DNA of 45,299 nt from NCBI GenBank assembly GCA_029077825.1, contig JAQNCT010000016.1, positions 1-45,299 on the forward strand, in the 5' to 3' direction. This document shows, in pieces, positions 37,627 to 45,299 of this stretch. Position 1 is the stretch's first letter; each line of letters begins with the position of its first letter. The notes beneath the pieces were generated by a model, which saw only the letters and a program-made list of their open reading frames with translations, was not told the DNA's origin and ran no database searches. This DNA comes from Acidocella sp. (lineage in GTDB: Bacteria; Pseudomonadota; Alphaproteobacteria; Acetobacterales; Acetobacteraceae). The position numbers and the translations under genes are program-made.

Positions 37627-37667
37627 TCCGGTTATACCTCCGCAGGATCAGGCCTCTCGGCACCGGA
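37627..37667 (-). ncRNA. Candidate structured 5' leader of rpsB
   Basis: On the minus strand TCCGGT (37662-37667) pairs with ACCGGA (37627-37632), closing a region that contains GCC-GAGA-GGC (a GNRA-type tetraloop hairpin) and TCC-TGC-GGA. Just outside, CCTTTG and CAAGG can add pairing close to the ribosome site. Many ribosomal-protein operons carry such leaders for feedback by the protein, so this may bind S2. I cannot confirm a match to a known RNA family. Confidence 0.4.
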
Positions 37668-37804
37668 CCAAAGGATAAAACCCCCGGCAAGGCACCCTGC
37701 GTGTGAATTTGCCCGCACCACGCGGACCAGCGCCATATGCCAAACCCCGGCCCCGATGGCAACCCATTGCAGGCGCGGGAATGACAAGACAAAGAAAACG
37801 AAAA

Positions 37805-39190
37805 TTACGACAGCAACGGTGACCATGAGGGGTCGGAGGCATTGGTGGGGGTATCCACCAGGCGTTCGTTGAAACCATCGATGCCGATGGTGACGAGCCG
37901 GGAATCATGGCCGGAGATGCTGGGGGTTTGGCGATAGAACATAATGACGCGGCCATTCGGGCAGAAGGTGGCGCTTTCAACCAGGAAGCCTTGCGAGAGA
38001 ATGCGCTCGCCGGAGCCGTCGGGCTGCATCACGCCGATCGAGAAGCCGCCTGAGCCCCAGCGGGTATAGGCGATGAGGTCACCACGCGGGGACCATACGG
38101 GTTCAGCATATTGGCCATTCCCAAAGCTGATGCGTTTGACGCCTGAGCCATCAGCCCCCATGACGAAAAGCTGCTGGTTACCGTCACGGTCAGAGTTGAA
38201 AACAATTTGTGAGCCGTCGGGCGAATAGCTGGGTGTTACGTTAATTGAGGCGGAATCGGTAAGCTGCTGCATGCCGCCGCCGCTGGCGCCAACCTTAACC
38301 AACGCCGCACCATTGCCCCGCGAGACGGACATCAGGAGCGAATTGCCATCCGGTGAGAATTTTGGCCCGATGGTCATGTCCCCAAAGCTGCCAACCAATG
38401 ACTGCCGGCCAGATTGCAAGTCGAACAGGTAAACGCGGGGCTGGTTGTTCTGAAAGCTGACAAAAGCGAGCTGCTGGCGGGTGGGGTTAAACTGTGGCGA
38501 AAGCGCCATGGAATCGCCGTTGGTGAGGAATTTGTTGTTGGCGCCATCATAATCCATCACAGCCAGGCGGCGGACCGGGCTGGTAACAGGACCAGCCTCA
38601 GAGATGTAAGCAACGCGGGAATCGAAATAGCCGTTTTCGCCAATGAGCTGCTTGTAAACCACATCACCGATGATGTGGGCGATGCGGCGCCAGTTATCGG
38701 GGGTAGTGGTGTAGGCGGTGCCTTGCACCTGCTGTTGCTTGGTAATGCTCCAGAGCCGAAATTCCACCCGCAACTGGCCGCCACCAGCATCGGCTACATC
38801 GCCGGTGATCAGTGCCTGAGCACCGAGGATGCTCCAATTTTGCCAGACCGGCACGCCATTCACGATGGAATTGGGTACGAAACTGGAGGAGTCGATGGGG
38901 CGGAACAGGCCGGAGTGGCCAAGGTCATCGTTGAGCACCTGCGAGATTTGTGCGCCGATCGAGGAGGGAGCGCCCGTGGGGTCACCGATGATCGGGATGG
39001 CGATGGGGATTGGCGCGTTTTGCGCGCCCGAGACGTTAATCGCCGGGCCATTATCCGAAGCGGCGGGGGCCGCCGCGGCGCCACCCAAAGCAGATTGGGC
39101 GCGGGCCAAGCCAGGAAGCATCATACCGGCGGCACCCGTGCCGAGCAGGCCACGGCGGGAGAGCGAGAGCAAGCGTCTGGTCATGTTCAT
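37805..39190 (-). CDS. tolB: Tol-Pal system periplasmic protein TolB
   Basis: Periplasmic beta-propeller that links the Tol motor to Pal during cell-envelope constriction. The 461-residue precursor has an N-terminal domain (to about residue 190) and a propeller of WD40-like repeats, seen as repeated '[11 protein letters not shown]', '[16 protein letters not shown]' and '[11 protein letters not shown]' blades. The signal peptide is unusual: 'SRRGLLG' (R12-R13) followed by a hydrophobic stretch and 'ARA', resembling a twin-arginine signal. The ATG has GAGG at 7 bases. Last gene of tolQRAB; pal is not next to it, and rpsB follows after 202 bases. Confidence 0.96.
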   Translation of the reverse strand: MNMTRRLLSLSRRGLLGTGAAGMMLPGLARAQSALGGAAAAPAASDNGPAINVSGAQNAPIPIAIPIIGDPTGAPSSIGAQISQVLNDDLGHSGLFRPIDSSSFVPNSIVNGVPVWQNWSILGAQALITGDVADAGGGQLRVEFRLWSITKQQQVQGTAYTTTPDNWRRIAHIIGDVVYKQLIGENGYFDSRVAYISEAGPVTSPVRRLAVMDYDGANNKFLTNGDSMALSPQFNPTRQQLAFVSFQNNQPRVYLFDLQSGRQSLVGSFGDMTIGPKFSPDGNSLLMSVSRGNGAALVKVGASGGGMQQLTDSASINVTPSYSPDGSQIVFNSDRDGNQQLFVMGADGSGVKRISFGNGQYAEPVWSPRGDLIAYTRWGSGGFSIGVMQPDGSGERILSQGFLVESATFCPNGRVIMFYRQTPSISGHDSRLVTIGIDGFNERLVDTPTNASDPSWSPLLS

Positions 39191-39209
39191 CAGGATACCT
39201 CGGGCTAGG

Positions 39210-40166
39210 TTATGGGCTGAAATTGAAGATGAAGGTTTGGTTCTGGCCTAACATATATGGTGGCAGAGGCAGCGTTGCGCATTGCACGTTCATGACAGCC
39301 GCGACAGCCCGGTTCGCGTAGGCAGCGTAGATGGGGTCGCTCATCCGGGATTGGTCATCAGGCGCCACTTCAGCGTTGCGCACGGTGCCGGTGGCGTCAG
39401 TCTGCACCAGCAGATGCACGCCAAAAGTTGCAACACCAGGGGCACCGGCATCAATGGTCCAGCAAGGGCGCACATGCGCGCCGATAGCACCACGGTCAGC
39501 CCCGGAAAGCCGGGAGTTGGCGGTGCTGTTGGGGCTACCGCCAGCGTGCGGCGCACCGCCTTGGTCTGGGTTATATTTGGCAGTGGGCGGGGTTTTTTGT
39601 TGCTGCAGAGCTTCCAATTTTTCCAGCGTGTTGAGCACGGATTTGCTAAGTGGTGCGGGGTTTTTGGTTACTTGCGGCTGGTGCGTGGGGCTTTGCGCCG
39701 GTGCCGGGGGCTGCACAGCCGGCGGCAGCGGAATTTTGGGCTGCACAACCGTTGAGGTGGTTTTTTGCGGTGGCTGCGGCGGGGGTGGCGGCGTTTTAAC
39801 AGCATCAGGGCTTTGCACCGGTGGCGGCGGTGGTGGTGCTGGCGCCGGTGGCGTAGGCAGTTTTGGCGCTGTATCAGGTGCTGGCGGCGGCGGCGGTGGT
39901 GGTGGGGGGGGTGCCACAATGGGCTGCGGCTTTGGCTGCTTTTCGGCCATGTTGGCAGCGCTCACCGTCGGCGTATCAGCCGGTGCAGCAACCTTGCCGG
40001 GGGTTTTGGCCTGTTGCGGTTGGTTGGGGGCTTCAAAATCGACACTCACGGTATCGTCAGCCGACGTCTCAAGCGGCTTGGTCGGCAGCGCGATGAGCAA
40101 GCTGCCGATGAGCAACACGTGAATTGCCAATGATATGGTTGCGCTACGGCGCATGCCCTTAACCAT
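39210..40166 (-). CDS. tolA: TolA/TonB-like energy-transducing protein (TolA)
   Basis: Inner-membrane-anchored periplasm-spanning protein of the Tol-Pal complex. The 318 residues comprise one transmembrane helix (about 10-28), an extended linker with several runs of proline, including one of ten, and a C-terminal domain (about 220-318). That domain has a cysteine pair in '[10 protein letters not shown]' and 'NVQCATLPL', typical of the TolA/TonB C-terminal fold. The linker is proline-rich rather than the alanine/lysine helix of E. coli TolA, closer to TonB. It lies 20 bases after tolR and 19 before tolB. A C8 tract sits within the proline codons. Confidence 0.9.
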   Translation of the reverse strand: MVKGMRRSATISLAIHVLLIGSLLIALPTKPLETSADDTVSVDFEAPNQPQQAKTPGKVAAPADTPTVSAANMAEKQPKPQPIVAPPPPPPPPPPAPDTAPKLPTPPAPAPPPPPPVQSPDAVKTPPPPPQPPQKTTSTVVQPKIPLPPAVQPPAPAQSPTHQPQVTKNPAPLSKSVLNTLEKLEALQQQKTPPTAKYNPDQGGAPHAGGSPNSTANSRLSGADRGAIGAHVRPCWTIDAGAPGVATFGVHLLVQTDATGTVRNAEVAPDDQSRMSDPIYAAYANRAVAAVMNVQCATLPLPPYMLGQNQTFIFNFSP

Positions 40167-40186
40167 GATGTGTAACGTCCGTCAGG

Positions 40187-40633
40187 CTATTTTCCAGGTG
40201 CGGCGGTGCCGGGCTGTTGCGCCAGCAAGGCCACTTTAGTGAAGCCACCTTGGGTGATGGTGGCCATCACCTGTAGCATGTCGCCATAGGTTACAGACTG
40301 ATCGCCACGCACGAAAATCCGCCGGTCCTGATTGTTCTGCGAAATTTGTTGCAAGGTTGCGACCAAATTACCCAGCTCAACCTGTGAATTTTGCAGGAAA
40401 ATCTGGTTTTGCGCGTTCACCGTGATGGTGATGGGCGTGGAATCCGATTGCACCGGCGTCGCCGAGGCCTGCGGCAGATTCACATTCACGCCCGAGGTGA
40501 TCATCGGGGCGGTGATCATGAACACGATCAGCAGCACCAGCATCACGTCCACCAGCGGGGTCACGTTGATTTCCGCCATCGGCTTATAACGGCCGCGGCC
40601 TTTGCCGTTACCACCGATCATGCCGCCGGCCAT
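40187..40633 (-). CDS. tolR: Tol-Pal system protein TolR (ExbD/TolR family)
   Basis: Part of the proton-driven Tol motor. The 148-residue protein has one transmembrane helix (about 27-46) starting with 'INVTPLVDVMLVLLIVFMIT', which contains the essential membrane aspartate D29. A periplasmic domain ends with 'VRGDQSVTYGDMLQVMATI', the ExbD/TolR core. The N-terminus is Gly-rich. It starts on the base after the tolQ stop codon. Confidence 0.97.
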   Translation of the reverse strand: MAGGMIGGNGKGRGRYKPMAEINVTPLVDVMLVLLIVFMITAPMITSGVNVNLPQASATPVQSDSTPITITVNAQNQIFLQNSQVELGNLVATLQQISQNNQDRRIFVRGDQSVTYGDMLQVMATITQGGFTKVALLAQQPGTAAPGK

Positions 40634-41350
40634 TTAGGCTTTCTCCTCGGTCTGACGCGACAAGATGGCGCTGAACTCAGAGCCGAAGCCCTCCAGGCGT
40701 GAGGCGAAACGGGCGAGGTCATTGCTGATTTTATTGAAGGCCAGCACAGCCGGAATGGCGGCCACCAGGCCGATGGCGGTGGCGAACAAGGCTTCGGCGA
40801 TGCCGGGGGCGACCACCGCAAGGTCAGTGTTGTGCATGGCGGCGATGGCCGAGAAAGAGTGCATAATACCCCAGACGGTGCCGAAAAGACCAATAAACGG
40901 CGCGGTTGAGCCAACTGAGGCCAGAAATATCATATAGCGCTCCAGCCGGTCCATCTCGCGCATCAGGGTAACATTCATGGCACGGTCAATGCGCTCACGC
41001 ACGGCGGTGCGGCCAATATCAACACCGGCGATGCGCACCGAACGGCGCCATTCGCTCATGGCGGCGCCAAACATGGCGGCCATCGGATTGCCAGGGTCAG
41101 CGCCCTCGCGCTCGAACAGGTCATCGAGGCTGCCGCCAGACCAAAACTGGTCCTCGAACTGGTTGGCCTCCTTGTTGACGCGCTTCAAAGTGATGGTTTT
41201 TTCAATGATGATCGCCCAGACCCAGACACTGGCCAAGAGCAAGATGAGCATCACCAGCTTCACCACGATGTCAGCTTCCAGGAACAAGCCCCAGAGCGAC
41301 AAATTGGCCGAAGGCGCAGCCAGTGCTGCCGTGTTAACCGCCTGATCCAC
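40634..41350 (-). CDS. tolQ: Tol-Pal system protein TolQ (MotA/ExbB family)
   Basis: Proton-channel subunit of the Tol motor. The 238-residue protein has three transmembrane helices (about 20-45, 135-160 and 170-200), with the conserved 'APFIGLFGTVWGIMHSF' in the second and 'AEALFATAIGLVAAIPAV' in the third. The GTG start (41348-41350) has a strong GAGGAAAGGG ribosome site. It lies 22 bases after ybgC. Confidence 0.97.
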   Translation of the reverse strand: MDQAVNTAALAAPSANLSLWGLFLEADIVVKLVMLILLLASVWVWAIIIEKTITLKRVNKEANQFEDQFWSGGSLDDLFEREGADPGNPMAAMFGAAMSEWRRSVRIAGVDIGRTAVRERIDRAMNVTLMREMDRLERYMIFLASVGSTAPFIGLFGTVWGIMHSFSAIAAMHNTDLAVVAPGIAEALFATAIGLVAAIPAVLAFNKISNDLARFASRLEGFGSEFSAILSRQTEEKA

Positions 41351-41372
41351 TAAAAAACCCTTTCCTCAAACT

Positions 41373-41795
41373 TTACGCAACGCCCGCACTTAAACCTGCG
41401 CGCAACCCAACAGCGTAGGCCGCTGGTATCCGCGCGGCCCGGCCATTATCACGGCTCACACAGCCAAGCGACACCTCAAGCACGCCCAGAGAGTCGCTGT
41501 CTCGGCAAAATTCCTGACGAAGTTGTAAGGAAGCGCCGTTTACGTTCAGGATATGTGTTTTCACCGTAATTTCGTCATCGAGCCGTGCGGCGCGGTGATA
41601 GACGAGATTGATGCGGTGCACCACAAACATGCGGCCATGCTGGGCGATCATCTCGGCATGGGGCACGCCCAGGGCGCGCATGGCTTCAGTGCGGGCGCGT
41701 TCGGCAAAACGCAGGTAATTAGCGTAATACACAATGCCGCCGGCGTCGGTGTCCTCGATATAGATGCGTAATTTGAAAATATGCGGGGTAATCAA
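41373..41795 (-). CDS. ybgC: Tol-Pal-associated acyl-CoA thioesterase YbgC
   Basis: Hot-dog-fold thioesterase of 140 residues, first gene of the tol cluster as in most proteobacteria. The catalytic motif is '[19 protein letters not shown]' with D17. It may act on short-chain acyl-CoA or acyl-ACP in phospholipid metabolism. The TTG start overlaps the ruvB stop as TTGA, with GGGG about 8 bases upstream, so translation is coupled to ruvB. Confidence 0.95.
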   Translation of the reverse strand: MITPHIFKLRIYIEDTDAGGIVYYANYLRFAERARTEAMRALGVPHAEMIAQHGRMFVVHRINLVYHRAARLDDEITVKTHILNVNGASLQLRQEFCRDSDSLGVLEVSLGCVSRDNGRAARIPAAYAVGLRAGLSAGVA

Positions 41796-42835
41796 AAATC
41801 ATCCCCGAGTAAGTCTGCCTGAGGCGGGCTTTTTTGTGGCGGTTTTAAGCCGAGATGACGCCAGCCGGGGTCACCCAGCATCCGGCCACGGCTGGTGCGG
41901 ACCAAAAAACCTTCCTGGATTAAATATGGTTCAACCACATCTTCCAGCGTGTCACGGGCTTCGGCCAAGGCGGCGGCCAGGGTTTCCACCCCCACAGGCC
42001 CACCGCCGTGGTGTTCGGCGAGGCGCATAAGGTAGCGGCGATCCATGGCATCCAGGCCCAAATGGTCAACATCCAACCGGGTGAGTGCGGCATCGGCCTC
42101 CTTAGCGCCGATAACATCAGTGCCAGCGACAGCGGCAAAGTCACGGATGCGGCGGGTTAAACGTCCGGCAATGCGGGGCGTGCCGCGGGCGCGGCGGGCG
42201 ATTTCGGTGGCACCGGCGTCAGTCAGGTTCATGGCGAGTTTGCCGGCCAGACGCGAGACAATTTTAGTAAGCTCCGCGGTGGTGTAAAAAACCAGCCGCA
42301 AGGGAATGCCAAACCGATCGCGCAGCGGGGTGGCAAGCAAGCCCGAACGGGTGGTGGCACCGACCAGGGTGAAGGGCGGTAAGTCGATCCGTACGGTGCG
42401 GGCACCGGGGCCTTCGCCAATGATCAGATCAAGCTGGAAATCTTCCATCGCCGGATAGAGAATTTCCTCGATGGCTGGTTGCAGCCGGTGGATTTCATCG
42501 ATGAACAGCACATCCTTGGGGTTGAGGTTGGTGAGGATGGCGGCGAGATCACCAGATTTTTGAATCACCGGGCCAGAGGTGGCGCGGAAACCAACACCCA
42601 TTTCACGCGCGACAATTTGCGCCAGGGTGGTTTTGCCAAGGCCAGGTGGGCCGTGCAGCAGCACATGGTCAAGCGCTTCGTTGCGGGATTTAGCTGCGGC
42701 CACAAAGATTTTGAGGTTCTCGCGGCTGGCTTGCTGGCCGGTAAAATCATCAAGTGATTCCGGGCGTAGCGAGGCCTCGGCATTATCGTCCCAAGATTTT
42801 TCACCCGAAACAATCCGGTTGCTATCATCGCTCAT
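41792..42835 (-). CDS. ruvB: Holliday junction branch-migration helicase RuvB
   Basis: Hexameric AAA+ motor that drives branch migration of Holliday junctions with RuvA. The 347-residue protein has Walker A '[11 protein letters not shown]' (near 61-71), Walker B '[10 protein letters not shown]', the sensor motif '[11 protein letters not shown]', and a C-terminal winged helix ending '[10 protein letters not shown]'. The ATG overlaps the ruvA stop as ATGA. Confidence 0.98.
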   Translation of the reverse strand: MSDDSNRIVSGEKSWDDNAEASLRPESLDDFTGQQASRENLKIFVAAAKSRNEALDHVLLHGPPGLGKTTLAQIVAREMGVGFRATSGPVIQKSGDLAAILTNLNPKDVLFIDEIHRLQPAIEEILYPAMEDFQLDLIIGEGPGARTVRIDLPPFTLVGATTRSGLLATPLRDRFGIPLRLVFYTTAELTKIVSRLAGKLAMNLTDAGATEIARRARGTPRIAGRLTRRIRDFAAVAGTDVIGAKEADAALTRLDVDHLGLDAMDRRYLMRLAEHHGGGPVGVETLAAALAEARDTLEDVVEPYLIQEGFLVRTSRGRMLGDPGWRHLGLKPPQKSPPQADLLGDDF

Positions 42836-43443
42836 TTGGCCAGGGCTTTCAGCCCAGCGCGGATCAACACATCAAGCGGGGCATCTGCACCAAGCTCAGC
42901 GATGCTGCGCGCCAAGGCGGCTTCGGCTTCCAGGCGGCGGTAGCCAAGATTTTGCAAGGCGGAGAGCGCATCAGCGGCGTTGCTGGCTGGTGCGTATGAG
43001 CTGGAAAACACCACACCGCTTGCACCACCGCCGCCTGGCATTACGCCAGCCTTTTCACGCAACTCAGAGAGCAGCCGGATGGCAAGTTTTGGCCCCACAC
43101 CAGGGGATTTTGTAAGCGCACCACGGTCGCCGGTGGCGATGGCGGCAATCAACTGGTCGGGCGAGAGGGCTGAGAGCAAAGCCAGTGCCACCTTGGCACC
43201 CACACCTTGCACAGTGGTCAGCAGCCGAAACCAATCACGCTCGGCGCTGCTGCCGAATCCATACAGCGAAATAGCGTCCTCGCGCACCTGGGTTTCAATC
43301 AGCAGTGACGCAATGCCGGGCGGGTTGGGCAAGGCGGCGAGTGTGCGGCTGGAGCAAAACACCAGATAGCCGACACCGTTGACATCAACGATGCATCTAC
43401 CGTCTTCAATGGCATCAATAACGCCGCGCAATTTTGCGATCAT
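42832..43443 (-). CDS. ruvA: Holliday junction-binding protein RuvA
   Basis: Tetrameric junction-binding protein that loads RuvB. The 203-residue protein has an N-terminal OB fold ('[14 protein letters not shown]'), two helix-hairpin-helix motifs ('[17 protein letters not shown]' and '[19 protein letters not shown]') and a C-terminal RuvB-binding domain. The ATG at 43443 overlaps the ruvC stop by 4 bases (ATGA). An in-frame upstream start at 43491 lies inside ruvC and is rejected. Confidence 0.98.
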   Translation of the reverse strand: MIAKLRGVIDAIEDGRCIVDVNGVGYLVFCSSRTLAALPNPPGIASLLIETQVREDAISLYGFGSSAERDWFRLLTTVQGVGAKVALALLSALSPDQLIAAIATGDRGALTKSPGVGPKLAIRLLSELREKAGVMPGGGGASGVVFSSSYAPASNAADALSALQNLGYRRLEAEAALARSIAELGADAPLDVLIRAGLKALAK

Positions 43444-43937
43444 GCTGGTTTTTTCCACGCATTCAGGCTGGCGCGGTGATGGGCGTGGCAAATCGCTACC
43501 GCCAGCGCATCCGCTGCATCGGCACGTTTGAGTGTGGCCCCAGGCAGTAGCCGCCGCACCATTAAACTCACTTGAGATTTATCAGCATTGCCTGTGCCCA
43601 CAACTGAAAGTTTGACGGTTTTGGCACCATATTCAAACACCGGAATATTACGGCGCGCCGGTGCCAGCAAGGCCACGCCGCGCGCGTAACCAAGCTTGAG
43701 CGTGGCAGTGGCGTTGCGGTTGACATAGGTTTCCTCAACCGCGGCTTCCGCCGGCTGGAAATTTTCTAACAATTGCGCCAATGCATCATCGAGCGCCTTC
43801 AACCGCAACGGCACATCCTCAATGGAGTCAGTCGAGATCACCCCATCGGCGATATGGCGCAGGCGGTTGCCATCTGACTCCACGATGCCCCAGCCGGTGA
43901 AACGCAAACCCGGATCAATGCCGAGCAAGCGGATCAT
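43440..43937 (-). CDS. ruvC: Holliday junction resolvase RuvC
   Basis: Endonuclease that cleaves Holliday junctions. The 165-residue RNase-H-fold protein has the catalytic acids D8 ('LLGIDPG'), a Glu in 'AVEETYVN' (69 or 70), and D140/D143 in '[15 protein letters not shown]'. It overlaps both neighbours by 4-base ATGA junctions (yebC stop/ruvC start and ruvC stop/ruvA start). Confidence 0.98.
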   Translation of the reverse strand: MIRLLGIDPGLRFTGWGIVESDGNRLRHIADGVISTDSIEDVPLRLKALDDALAQLLENFQPAEAAVEETYVNRNATATLKLGYARGVALLAPARRNIPVFEYGAKTVKLSVVGTGNADKSQVSLMVRRLLPGATLKRADAADALAVAICHAHHRASLNAWKKPA

Positions 43938-44686
43938 CCGGCGGATAGTTTCTGCATGATGTCATCGGAGATTTCAAAGTTGGCGTACACATGCTGCACG
44001 TCGTCGTCATCTTCCAGAACATCCAAAAGTTTCAGCACCGATTTGGCTTTATCCTCATCGAGCGCCACGGTCAGATTGGGACGCCATTCGATTTTAGCCT
44101 CCATTGCGACACCGAATTTATGTTCCAGCGCATCGCGAACCGCGAAAAAACCATCCACGCTCACCGTCACCTCATGGGTCTCAGCATCGCTCACCACGTC
44201 ATCAGCACCCGCTTCGATGGCGGCATCGAGCATCGAATCCGGGCTGCTAGCCTTGGCCTCATAGCGTACCACACCCAGGCGGTTGAACATGAAGGAGACC
44301 GAATTACTCTCACCCATCGCGCCGCCGGATTTACTGAAGGCGGCGCGGATAACCGGGGCAGTGCGGTTGCGGTTGTCAGTCAGGGCTTCCACGATCACCG
44401 CAACGCCGCCAGGGCCGTAACCTTCGTAACGAACATTCTCGTAATGGTCCCCTACCCCGGCGCTGCTGGCCTTTTTGATCGCCCTGTCGATAGTGTCACG
44501 CGTCATGTTGGCCTTCAGTGCTGCCGCGATGGCTGAGCGCAGGCGCGGGTTGGTGGCTGGGTCCGGCAGGCCCTCCTTGGCGGAAACGGTAATTTCCCGG
44601 ATGATTTTGGCAAAAATACGCGCGCGCTTGGCATCCTGGGCGCCCTTACGATGCATGATGTTCTTGAACTGTGAATGCCCGGCCAA
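43934..44686 (-). CDS. yebC: YebC/PmpR-family regulatory protein
   Basis: Conserved protein of 250 residues with the family N-terminus '[20 protein letters not shown]' and the central '[20 protein letters not shown]'. Family members have been reported as DNA-binding regulators and, more recently, as helpers in translating proline-rich stretches; which applies here is unknown, though the window's own TolA has such stretches. TTG start with GAGG 7 bases ahead. It heads the yebC-ruvCAB cluster, a common arrangement. Confidence 0.96.
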   Translation of the reverse strand: MAGHSQFKNIMHRKGAQDAKRARIFAKIIREITVSAKEGLPDPATNPRLRSAIAAALKANMTRDTIDRAIKKASSAGVGDHYENVRYEGYGPGGVAVIVEALTDNRNRTAPVIRAAFSKSGGAMGESNSVSFMFNRLGVVRYEAKASSPDSMLDAAIEAGADDVVSDAETHEVTVSVDGFFAVRDALEHKFGVAMEAKIEWRPNLTVALDEDKAKSVLKLLDVLEDDDDVQHVYANFEISDDIMQKLSAG

Positions 44687-44764
44687 CGCACAACCTCATA
44701 AAAGCTAAAGATTGTTGCTTGTACCACCCCGACCCGCGCCGCCGCTAGGTGGGGATTGGACAAC

Positions 44765-44797
44765 AAAAAACCCCCGGCAGTTGCCCGCCGGGGGTTT
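44765..44797 (-). terminator. Strong intrinsic terminator after the OmpA-family gene
   Basis: Read on the minus strand, CCCCCGGC (44787-44794) pairs with GCCGGGGG (44771-44778) around an 8-base loop, extended by three A-T pairs, followed by six T residues (44765-44770). It lies 20 bases after the ompA-like stop and should insulate the yebC cluster. Confidence 0.9.
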
Positions 44798-44816
44798 GGT
44801 TCGGGTTTTGGCAAAA

Positions 44817-45299
44817 TTAGTCGAGGACGATTTCCACCCGGCGGTTCTGCGGCTCACGCACACCAGGGCCGGTTGGCACCAGCAGATGCGTCTCACCATA
44901 GGCGTGGATGGAAATTTCGGAGGTCGGCACGCCGTCAGCCACCAGCTTGGCCGCCACTGCTTTGGCGCGACGCATGGAAAGACCCTGGTTATATGTGGGT
45001 GTGCCGGAAGTGTCCGTATAGCCAGAGACATTAATGGTGGTGAGTTTGACGGCCTGGCTATCAATTGCGGCCTGGGCGATAACCTGGTCGGCACGCGGCG
45101 TCAGGTTGGATTTATCCCAGTCAAAGAACACTAGGTAGGTTTTAGCAGGTGCTGGAGCTGGGGCTGCTGCCGGGGCGGGGGCCGGAGCCGGGGCCATGGG
45201 AGCGGCTACCCCAAAGGCGTAACGTGCACCCAAGGTGAAGGTATGGGTTGATTCTGGGCCAAATTTTGCGTTACCCGGATTTGGGGAACCAGCTGGTAA
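44817..45299 (-). CDS. OmpA-family outer-membrane protein, C-terminal part (cut by window edge)
   Basis: The open frame runs to the right edge of the window, so the N-terminus is missing; 160 residues are visible. The first visible residues ('STHTFTLGARYAFG') look like the last strand of an OmpA-type beta-barrel. An A/P-rich hinge follows (alternating Ala-Pro), then the OmpA peptidoglycan-binding domain: 'FFDWDKSNLTPRADQVIAQA', 'SGYTDTSG' and 'NQGLSMRRAKAV', which include the conserved Asp and Arg that contact diaminopimelate. It probably anchors the outer membrane to the cell wall. A strong terminator follows. Confidence 0.93.
   Translation of the reverse strand, partial: LPAGSPNPGNAKFGPESTHTFTLGARYAFGVAAPMAPAPAPAPAAAPAPAPAKTYLVFFDWDKSNLTPRADQVIAQAAIDSQAVKLTTINVSGYTDTSGTPTYNQGLSMRRAKAVAAKLVADGVPTSEISIHAYGETHLLVPTGPGVREPQNRRVEIVLD

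Noticed and set aside
39331-40122. Glycine-rich 263-codon open frame on the plus strand
   Set aside because: It is the antisense shadow of the proline-rich tolA linker (CCX codons read as GGX). tolA has a recognisable transmembrane helix, C-terminal domain and operon position.
1-45299. CRISPR array, tRNA/rRNA genes, IS elements, prophage or toxin-antitoxin pair
   Set aside because: No regular spaced repeats, no cloverleaf-like or rRNA-like segments, and no transposase, integrase, phage or toxin-like proteins were recognised. The HTH upstream of CarA is in frame with CarA and has no toxin partner.

Overview
The window looks like a core-genome segment of an alphaproteobacterium. The closest fit is Rhodospirillales/Acetobacteraceae, inferred from gene order and protein character: yqeY-dnaG-rpoD; rpsB-tsf-pyrH-frr-uppS-cdsA-dxr-rseP-bamA-ompH-lpxD-fabZ-lpxA-lpxI; yebC-ruvCAB-ybgC-tolQRAB; LpxI rather than LpxH; a DUF3553 protein; and a CpaE-type ATPase. 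The genus cannot be fixed from sequence alone. The DNA is moderately GC-rich and almost fully coding. No tRNA, rRNA, CRISPR array, IS element or prophage gene was seen, and no gene-free stretch exceeds about 200 bases.

Layout. (1) 8-5746, minus: a tripartite RND drug-efflux operon (outer-membrane lipoprotein, periplasmic adaptor, inner-membrane pump). A divergent TetR repressor (5851-6558) faces it, with a near-perfect operator palindrome between them. (2) 14495-6545, minus: yqeY, dnaG, rpoD, a GNAT acetyltransferase, an RluA-family pseudouridine synthase, DUF3553, an MFS transporter and moaA, tightly packed. (3) 14574-22176, plus: carA with an N-terminal helix-turn-helix extension, an unexplained AAA ATPase, carB, greA and an ACT-domain threonine dehydratase. 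(4) 23436-22192, minus: a stand-alone CpaE-like ATPase behind a palindrome-rich promoter region. (5) 37602-23631, minus: ribosomal protein S2/EF-Ts and nucleotide genes, then isoprenoid, phospholipid, outer-membrane assembly and lipid A genes, ending in a glyoxalase I gene where lpxB might have been expected. (6) 44686-37805, minus: yebC, the RuvABC resolvasome, and ybgC-tolQRAB. (7) The right edge holds the C-terminal part of an OmpA-family protein with a strong terminator.

The parts most worth following are in region 3 and at the efflux locus. The carA promoter has a perfect palindrome filling its -35/-10 spacer, directly ahead of an ORF whose first 60 residues look like a Cro/CI-type DNA-binding domain fused in frame to CarA. 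An AAA ATPase with a C-terminal winged-helix-like region sits between carA and carB with its own AT-rich promoter. At four places (efflux gene, tetR, HTH-carA, AAA ATPase) the predicted -10 box ends exactly 6 bases before the ATG and no good Shine-Dalgarno is present, which suggests leaderless mRNAs. A foldable leader ahead of rpsB is a candidate autoregulatory RNA. All promoter, operator and RNA-structure calls were made by eye.
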